A stretch of DNA of 5,690 bases from positions 1 to 5,690 of the forward strand of contig JAHIYL010000179.1 in NCBI GenBank assembly GCA_018815145.1, read 5' to 3'. The notes under the pieces were generated by a model, which ran no database searches, was not told the origin of the DNA, and worked only from the letters and a program-made list of their open reading frames with translations. Positions 3,001 to 5,690 of this stretch are shown here, piece after piece; the first letter of the stretch is position 1, and every line of letters starts with the position of its first letter. The position numbers were made by a program, and so were the translations under genes. This DNA is from Nanobdellota archaeon (lineage in GTDB: Archaea > Nanobdellota > Nanobdellia > Woesearchaeales > GW2011-AR15).

Positions 3001-5690
3001 TGCCCTAACTGTATCTATAGCGACCCCGCTTGTGGCATTTGCATAGATGCTTATTGCCTTGCCATAACCTATGAGTTTTGGTGAAGCGGCTGTGGTTATA
3101 TTTATCCTGTCCCTGACAGAGATGTTTATGGATTTGGATGCGCTGAGGGAATAGATTGCTCCGCTTCCTGCATATGATGCATCAATTGCAAATGAGTTTG
3201 TTCCGACAGGCGCTGAAGCAGGGATCTGGTAATTATAGAGCGTCCAGCCTGTTGTGTTTGTTGTGCTGCTGTATAAGCCCTGGAAATAAAGAGTCTGCCC
3301 ATTGATTCCTGAGGTATTGTCCCAATTCAGTTTCGCATAGATGGTGATAGTATCTCCCCTGTATGGGTTTGTATCAGATACAGAAAGATTGGTGATGTTT
3401 GTCCCTGCATAAACTGCAATATTCTGCGTGCTGTCATCATAATTTGCATCAGGTGAATATGTCTCAAGCTTGACCTCTTGCACTCCAAGCTCTGAACTCT
3501 GTGAGGTGTTGACTGTTATATTATTCCAGAAATTTGTCTCTGGCTCAAGAGTGCCAAGGTAAAGTTCAAGGCCGCCTGTCATATTTTCCCATCCAACAGG
3601 AATCGTCCAGTTCAGGGTCACATTGGTGAGATTGACCTGCCCGATATTTCTTGCATAGCCGGTGATATTGAAGATTGTCTCTCCCCTGACTATTGATGCA
3701 GGATAGCCAATGATGAATGTGACAAGCGGCTTGACTTTCAGGAGCACAGGAAGGACCTCATCCCATTGATGGACAGTATTCCCCGGGTTATTGTATTCAA
3801 AACTTATGTTTATGCCGAAATCACCAAGAGGAGTTGATGTTGTGGTGGTTATATTGAACACTGCCTGGGTGAGGCTATTTCCCAATGCATCTCCAATTGT
3901 GCATGTGTCTCCAGGCTGATTGTTGCATGAGCAGACAAGGCCGGTGATTGCAGGACAGTTTATCGTGACATTGAGGCCGGTCAGGTCCTTTGACCATGGG
4001 TTAGTCAGATTGAATATATAAGTGGTATTTCCTCCTGCATTTATCTCAGAATCAAATAGCTCACCAGTAATATAATTTGGCAAATGATAGACAGCAAAAT
4101 TTCTCTGGTAATTATTTACAGGTGTCCCGCCGTTGCTCCAGTTCAGGTCGATATTCCATTTGTGCGTCCCTGTATGTGCTGTATCTGTGATATTATAGCC
4201 TGTATCAGAATTATTGAACTCTGTCGTGCATGTCTCTCCGACATCAAGGCTGCCGCATGCATTTGTTGCCTTGGCAAACCACGGTGCAGCGCCATTGCCT
4301 GAATCCAGGACATTCAAAGTCACTTCGACATTATGGGCAGTGACCCCTCCTGTGTTATTGACAGTAACATCGGCAAAATCAATTATGTCGAATGTCTCGT
4401 ACTCATCCACTCCATAAGTTATATTGTTCTCATGCGTGACTCCTACAAGAGTGATGTCAGGGACAAGGATGTTGATGCTTGAATTTGCACTCATATAATA
4501 TACATCATAATACAGTCCGGTCTGGTTTGCAATCCTGCAGTAAAGCGGAGTATTCCCTGCTCCTGTAATGTTCCATTGTGCTGTCGCTATTCCCGTTGAA
4601 TTTGTATTGTTTGTCGATATCAGGGTCGTATCGAAATAGAACTCGACAGGATAATTTCCTAACGGTTCAGTCGTGTTATGGTCGCTCACCATGCAGTAGA
4701 GATCTATGTTTGAATAGACAGGATAGTCACCTCCGAGCGGCGAGAGATATGTGACATTCGAGAATCCGAAAACCTCGAACTGAAGTACGACAGCTGATTC
4801 CTGGACATTATCTGAAGTGTCATTCGCGAATATTGTCGCGTTGTAGAGCCCAATCAGCGGAGTGTATGAATAGGTCACTGAATAATCCGAGCTGATGTTT
4901 CCCATGAATGCGATTGTTGTGCTGCTGTCAGGCAGTGTCACATTCAGCCATACAGAATCAAGAGCGATGTTATCTGTTATCCAGGCTGTGATATTCACAG
5001 ACTGGTTCCTGTAGATCTTTGTCAGGTTGATGTGATCATCTGCGATAACAGGATAAGTGACATCCCTCACATTGATACTGCTTATATTGGTTATATCGCT
5101 TGCGCCCTGCATGTCAAATGCCTTGAAATAGAACCATATGGTTTTACCTTCTGCTTCTTCAGGAATTGTCATGGATGCAGTGCTCCAGTTGTAAAGTCCT
5201 GAGAAACTTCCTGAATCCTGGAGAGAGAAGTCAGAGTCTCCGTCAATCTTCCAGTAGAATTCCCAATTGCCTAATCCGAGATTGTCTGTCCAGTTCGCCG
5301 AGAAATTCACATTATCATTTGGCGCAGGCGCAAAATCAGATGCATTGATAAAATACGAGACAGGAGGAGTTATATCAAAATAAAATAGATATGTTGAATT
5401 TAAAAGTCCTCCAATTCCGTCTTCAAGAATAGTGCCTTCTGGATCTGTAAATAAGACCTTTGCCCTGTAATATCCAGAGAAAGAATTTCCTGTATCCCAG
5501 CCAGCACCTTCGTCAGGACCGTTCCAGATAGAAGACAGGTCAATGATTTCAGCATCTGTGAGATTCCTCATTTTTCCTGAGACAGTATCATCAAGAACAG
5601 TGTAGTTTGTCACCCAGCTTCCTGTATAATTAGTCTCAACTGTCATTATTAAATAGCCTGAAATTTCTGTATCTCCTGCATTTGCAATAG
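28..5690 (-). CDS. Giant multidomain cell-surface/secreted protein with DUF2341, LamG-like and Ig-like domains (N-terminus missing)
   Basis: An uninterrupted frame runs from the right window edge to a TGA stop at 28-30, giving at least 1886 residues. The first in-frame ATG (5644-5646) is not a credible start: the 14 codons before it are open and encode the beginning of a domain whose second copy lies at 1468-1794, where Leu1299 replaces this Met. No signal peptide is visible because the N-terminus is outside. The chain is a string of beta-sandwich domains (Ig-like, CARDB/NEW3-like, DUF2341, LamG-like, FN3-like) ending in two tandem WN-x-V modules. It is rich in Asn, Ser, Thr, Tyr and Gly, poor in Lys, Arg and His, has about 93 N-x-S/T sequons, and has 14 cysteines that all pair within domains. 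The role is inferred as an extracellular adhesin or surface-structure protein; no catalytic motif was seen. The C-terminus lacks a transmembrane segment, LPXTG or PGF-CTERM-type signal. The gene occupies nearly the whole window, so operon context cannot be judged. Confidence 0.95.
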   Translation of the reverse strand, partial: IANAGDTEISGYLIMTVETNYTGSWVTNYTVLDDTVSGKMRNLTDAEIIDLSSIWNGPDEGAGWDTGNSFSGYYRAKVLFTDPEGTILEDGIGGLLNSTYLFYFDITPPVSYFINASDFAPAPNDNVNFSANWTDNLGLGNWEFYWKIDGDSDFSLQDSGSFSGLYNWSTASMTIPEEAEGKTIWFYFKAFDMQGASDITNISSINVRDVTYPVIADDHINLTKIYRNQSVNITAWITDNIALDSVWLNVTLPDSSTTIAFMGNISSDYSVTYSYTPLIGLYNATIFANDTSDNVQESAVVLQFEVFGFSNVTYLSPLGGDYPVYSNIDLYCMVSDHNTTEPLGNYPVEFYFDTTLISTNNTNSTGIATAQWNITGAGNTPLYCRIANQTGLYYDVYYMSANSSINILVPDITLVGVTHENNITYGVDEYETFDIIDFADVTVNNTGGVTAHNVEVTLNVLDSGNGAAPWFAKATNACGSLDVGETCTTEFNNSDTGYNITDTAHTGTHKWNIDLNWSNGGTPVNNYQRNFAVYHLPNYITGELFDSEINAGGNTTYIFNLTNPWSKDLTGLNVTINCPAITGLVCSCNNQPGDTCTIGDALGNSLTQAVFNITTTTSTPLGDFGINISFEYNNPGNTVHQWDEVLPVLLKVKPLVTFIIGYPASIVRGETIFNITGYARNIGQVNLTNVTLNWTIPVGWENMTGGLELYLGTLEPETNFWNNITVNTSQSSELGVQEVKLETYSPDANYDDSTQNIAVYAGTNITNLSVSDTNPYRGDTITIYAKLNWDNTSGINGQTLYFQGLYSSTTNTTGWTLYNYQIPASAPVGTNSFAIDASYAGSGAIYSLSASKSINISVRDRINITTAASPKLIGYGKAISIYANATSGVAIDTVRANVSIPGGSLSLFRLQAGTPPAYSGLYNSTWKNGLYNYTIIANNTGGYSNTSEPDYFEIRANASYVVNTNKLLYGSNDIVNLTYPLNETWWNNSYQYRANIDVTNLESTPLDTGYAVNITLDTTGEKFMDSGNDIRIVFWNGTYNTELDRINFNGFNQSKTTIWFATKRQISGLGTDSGYYIYYGNENAGSPPANGSSVYLFYEDFESYAVGGSASPAWQANTGTWSVESVSGNKVYRGFSTGYGTSYINGIQFDNISMEMRYYVYNSSPSTGFNGIYTRVADMASTWNTGSNTGYMAFKRMQATNDVELYRKKGGTLTASSGYVGLQQWIEFRHDAVGGILTQSLNGILYNTYNDTAPDLSGYLSLHPGRVTADYDLIRIRELAEFEPIAVVNTEEPQYVSKLNNTGATNFSGYLILTVEFNNSGTWQAAGTVVDDTLTGKLRNISTGQFLSLENIWNGISEGSGFDTLSRTSGQYRAVTKITDPSKNVLYNDDGTPMTGYSIFDIDTASPVISLFSPANESWLNYNNITFSYMANDTNLANCSLWGNWSLSGWHRNMTDYSPVSGETDYFSDLIIPDGNHIWAVQCFDSVGHSAMSGVYGLNIDHTPPVITLVNPGNNSNQSYGEINFTFIADDNFGEVFNCTLIVNDIEVAAGITAYQSQVAGRVHSINSAGAYNWTMNCSDESLNSAKQASYYFTVIRGPGSLDIRLNQDNETIFLNWTAAPLAEYYNVYITHNLSEGFGGIPNATGITDLNYTDYSANTSLRKYYRVGAVRGEAIANASMTAGKHQFALYDTWNLVTVSLNKSNWVLYNSTNNGKDIFTSPGGCIHTIWRYNTGNDSFEKTDYVGGQWVPASMSENFTGLDPARGYWFEANQDCNATIVGIVPENQMNVSLDTEWNVVGWHSVYSPELFDASVNNPVTTIPSDSVNSITRYNAQDNSWDVSIYYPAYTYWVPSGPLYNFISLDPDLGYYFESIAKANWTLDPEMGK
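46..321 (-). repeat. C-terminal WN-x-V module, copy 2
   Basis: Residues 1776-1867, ending five residues before the stop. It mirrors copy 1: W1781-NVV, RYN at 1816-1818, WVP at 1836-1838, F-x-x-LDP (1845-1850), GY (1853-1854), FE (1856-1857) and the sequon N1863-W-T, which is its only one. Both cysteines of copy 1 are missing (Ala1862 stands opposite Cys1760). No membrane segment or sorting signal follows, so the chain ends with a folded module. Confidence 0.8.
343..618 (-). repeat. C-terminal WN-x-V module, copy 1
   Basis: Residues 1677-1768. The module starts with W1679-NLV, has RYN at 1716-1718, WVP at 1734-1736, then F-x-x-LDP (1743-1748), GY (1751-1752) and FE (1754-1755), and ends in the sequon N1761-A-T. 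Copy 2 repeats these landmarks with WVP-to-LDP spacing of 12 and LDP-to-GY spacing of 5 in both. Similar 'WNLVS-x-P ... L-x-PG-x-GYW' modules occur at the ends of many secreted prokaryotic proteins, but I cannot assign a named function. Cys1710 and Cys1760 are present only in this copy. Confidence 0.8.
619..897 (-). other. Fibronectin type III-like domain
   Basis: Residues 1584-1676 show FLNWTAAPLAEYYNVYIT, the 'x-L-x-W-x-x-x-x-x-A-x-x-Y-x-V-Y' core of FN3 domains, followed by NYTDYSANTSLRKYYRVGAV, the 'F/Y-x-D-x-x-x-x-x-x-x-x-Y-Y-x-V-x-A' end strands. It joins the Ig pair to the C-terminal modules. FN3 domains mostly act as spacers or in protein-protein contact; no RGD motif is present. Confidence 0.75.
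898..1467 (-). other. Tandem pair of Ig-like domains with core disulfides
   Basis: Residues 1394-1488 and 1489-1583 each open with the phrase PVI-x-L-x-x-P-x-N-x-S (after an SP or TPP boundary) and then an ITFSYMAND or INFTFIADD strand. Each has one cysteine in a NC-S/T sequon followed by one near the end: Cys1425 with Cys1469, and Cys1525 with Cys1564. The second of each pair lies in a W-x-x-x-C-x-D-S/E strand (IWAVQCFDS; YNWTMNCSDES), the classical F-strand of this archaeal/bacterial Ig-like type. In three of the four cases the cysteine is itself the X of an N-x-S/T sequon. Confidence 0.75.
1468..1794 (-). repeat. Long-range duplicated beta module, copy B
   Basis: Residues 1285-1393 are the internal counterpart of copy A at the right end of the window, offset by 1298 residues and alignable without gaps over the first 81 positions. 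Conserved landmarks are SGYLI (1294-1298), TVE, TVVDDT, GKLRN, IWNG (1338-1341), EGSGFDT, YRA and TDP, and it ends DTASPV before the next Ig-like domain. It sits immediately after the LamG-like domain. The two copies are well diverged at the nucleotide level where I compared them, so the duplication is old rather than a recent tandem event. Confidence 0.85.
1822..2406 (-). other. LamG/concanavalin A-like lectin-glucanase fold domain
   Basis: Residues 1081-1275 follow DUF2341 directly. The start, YEDFESYAVGG, then PAWQANTGTWSVES, is the usual opening of LamG-like jelly rolls (acidic DFE, W at about 1100, then GTWSV). Later come MEMRYYVYNSS, IYTRVAD, YLSLHPGRVTADYDLIRIRE, where the final 'G-x-x-x-x-x-D-x-I/L-x-I-R' is the last strand of the fold. 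No catalytic acid pair of glycoside hydrolases was found, so binding rather than cleavage is inferred. Sequons are sparse here (N1137, N1148, N1236), unlike the flanking Ig arrays, and there are no cysteines. Confidence 0.75.
2407..2745 (-). other. DUF2341 domain
   Basis: Residues 968-1080 show the DUF2341 hallmarks: an opening WWNNSYQYR (Trp971-Arg979), a strand ending GYAVNITLDT, the DSGNDIRIV segment, a central TTIWFATKRQISG strand and the closing GYYIYYGNENA (around 1060-1070). DUF2341 is known in archaeal and bacterial extracellular proteins, usually just before a LamG/concanavalin-like domain, as it is here. The exact function of the family is not established; a role in ligand or glycan contact is suggested only by its company. 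The domain is full length. Confidence 0.88.
2818..3108 (-). other. Ig-like domain 5, related to domain 2
   Basis: Residues 847-943 include AISIYANATSGVAIDTVRANVSIP and a doubled GLYN element (SGLYNST at 906 and NGLYNYT at 915) followed by IIANNTGGYSNTS. Order and spacing of V-x-x-x-A, AID-x-V-x-x-NVS-P and GLYN-x-T-x-x-AN match domain 2 at 4762-5061. The first GLYN may be a loop insertion. A linker of about 25 residues, including a YGSND turn, joins it to the DUF2341 domain. Confidence 0.6.
3109..3402 (-). other. Ig-like (Big-type) domain 4
   Basis: Residues 749-846 start with the phrase SVSDTNPYRGDTITIYAKL, and contain GINGQTLYFQG, TNTTGWTLYNYQIP and YSLSASKSINISVRD. This is the layout of domains that treat a 'G-x-x-I-x-I-x-A' strand, a 'G-x-x-V/L-x-F' strand and a 'T-x-x-x-G' hairpin, as in bacterial Ig-like groups. 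It ends at VRD, the same ending as Ig-like domain 1. No cysteines. Confidence 0.55.
3403..3726 (-). other. NEW3/DUF11-like domain, cysteine-free
   Basis: Residues 641-748 read ETIFNITGYARNIGQVNLTNVTLNWTIP and then LGTLEPETNFWNNITVNT, the 'N-x-G-x-x-x-L-x-N-V-x-x-x-x-x-P' and 'L-x-P-x-x-x-x' elements of NEW3/DUF11-type beta sandwiches. It directly follows the Cys4-bearing unit and appears to be a tandem relative lacking the cysteines. It has eight sequons, among the densest stretches in the protein. Boundaries are approximate. Confidence 0.6.
3727..4077 (-). other. NEW3/DUF11-like domain with a Cys4 cluster
   Basis: Residues 524-640 carry NTTYIFNLTNPWSKDLTGLNVTI, the pattern of domains that describe a divergence of 'N-x-T/G-x-x-x-L-x-x-V-x-V' strands (NPCBM-associated NEW3 and DUF11 types). 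Four cysteines follow in a symmetric array, Cys564, Cys572, Cys574 and Cys582, spaced C-x7-C-x-C-x7-C. The second half has LGDFGINISFEYNNPG and ends at VLLKVKP. The cluster is most simply two local disulfides in an exported protein; metal binding is a less likely alternative. Confidence 0.6.
4078..4461 (-). other. CARDB-like domain
   Basis: Residues 396-523 start with PDITLVGVTHENN and contain the phrase DVTVNNTGGVTAHNVEVTLNV, the characteristic 'N-x-G-x-x-x-A-x-N-V-x-V' strand pair of CARDB-type adhesion domains. Cys464 and Cys473 bracket a nine-residue hairpin (CGSLDVGETC) that is probably a local disulfide; the GSLDxGE wording matches the 'L-x-x-G-x-S/T' turn of CARDB. The end, NYQRNFAVYHLPNY, leads straight into the next NEW3-like unit. 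Family assignment is by motif reading only. Confidence 0.65.
4462..4761 (-). other. Ig-like (bacterial Ig/Big-type) domain 3 with one cysteine pair
   Basis: Residues 296-395 open with a SPLGGDYPVYSN segment and contain PVEFYFDTTLI followed by a NSTGIATAQWNIT strand, a pattern typical of Big-type domains in which an 'x-TD-x-x-G-x-A' turn precedes the last strands. Cys318 and Cys370 lie on strands spaced as in a core Ig disulfide. It ends at NILV before the CARDB-like segment. Five or six sequons lie in it, three of them clustered around residues 346-359. Confidence 0.6.
4762..5061 (-). other. Ig-like domain 2 (protein domain)
   Basis: Residues 196-295 show the sequence of cues VNITAWITD, ALDSVWLNVTLP and GLYNATIFANDTSDN. 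This matches a common archaeal/bacterial surface Ig-like type in which a 'V-x-NVT-P' strand is followed by a GxYN-x-T-x-x-A strand. The same cues recur in the domain at 2818-3108, so these two are probably distant copies of one domain type. There are no cysteines. Domain edges are estimated from the spacing of the cues. Confidence 0.65.
5062..5361 (-). other. Ig-like domain 1 (protein domain)
   Basis: Residues 96-195 begin just after the TPP boundary and end at VRD before the next domain. The segment alternates hydrophobic and polar residues as a beta sandwich does, with the strand signatures VNFSANWTD, WEFYWKIDG and IWFYFKAFD. The last resembles the F-strand of Ig/cadherin-like domains that read 'change in the body, surroundings' in tandem arrays. 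It has no cysteines and carries five sequons (N101, N114, N118, N153, N187). The fold is inferred from the pattern; the exact family is not certain. Confidence 0.6.
5362..5688 (-). repeat. Long-range duplicated beta module, copy A
   Basis: This module covers residues -14 to 95 and is cut by the window edge. It aligns without gaps to copy B at 1468-1794. By hand I count about 41 identities over the 81 positions from -12 to 69. Shared landmarks are SGYLI, TVE, TVxDDT, GKxRN, IWNG, EGxGxDT, SGxYRA and TDP, and the module ends in DITPP, the usual entry into the next Ig-like domain. The pattern (stated as the value of an attribute, a sum of small beta strands, then a TDP turn) recalls beta modules I associate with archaeal DUF2341-containing surface proteins, but I cannot name a family for it. 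Sequons N6 and N28 are kept in copy B at N1304 and N1326. Confidence 0.85.

Noticed and set aside
5644..5646. ATG as the translation start of the long gene
   Set aside because: The frame is open before it and the preceding codons encode conserved residues of the duplicated module; no signal peptide follows the ATG.
28..5690. A multi-gene defence or mobile system
   Set aside because: The window holds a single surface-protein gene; there are no nuclease, helicase, transposase or toxin motifs, no CRISPR repeats and no intergenic space for them.

Overview
The window is almost entirely one very long protein gene, read on the minus strand. Its TGA stop is at 28-30, and the frame is still open at base 5690, so the true start lies beyond the right edge. 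At least 1886 residues are visible. No other gene, RNA gene, mobile element or CRISPR array is supported. Residue numbers below count from the in-frame ATG at 5644-5646, which I regard as an internal methionine; residues to its right in the window are numbered negatively.

The organism is most likely an archaeon, plausibly one of the small-genome DPANN-type lineages known only from genomes. This is inference. It rests on a giant secreted beta-rich protein built from Ig-like, NEW3/CARDB-like and DUF2341 domains, a very high density of N-glycosylation sequons (about 93 in 1872 residues by hand count), and arginine codons that are mostly AGG/AGA (9 of 10 read) with ATA used for Ile. A bacterial (for example CPR) origin is not excluded.

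Layout from N- to C-terminus, which is right to left in the window: a beta module (copy A, 5362-5688); three Ig-like domains (4462-5361); a CARDB-like domain and two NEW3/DUF11-like domains (3403-4461); two more Ig-like domains (2818-3402); a DUF2341 domain (2407-2745); a LamG/concanavalin-like domain (1822-2406); a second beta module (copy B, 1468-1794), about 50% identical to copy A; two disulfide-type Ig domains (898-1467); an FN3-like domain (619-897); and two tandem C-terminal modules starting WN-x-V (343-618 and 46-321). The last 27 bases beyond the stop are AT-rich and hold no gene.

The protein is best read as a cell-surface or secreted adhesin-like stalk carrying carbohydrate-binding-type domains. 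The substrate and the anchoring mode cannot be told from this window: the C-terminus has no membrane segment or sorting signal, and the N-terminus is missing. The noteworthy points are the long-range module duplication, the C-terminal tandem module, the sequon load and the strictly in-domain cysteine pairing.
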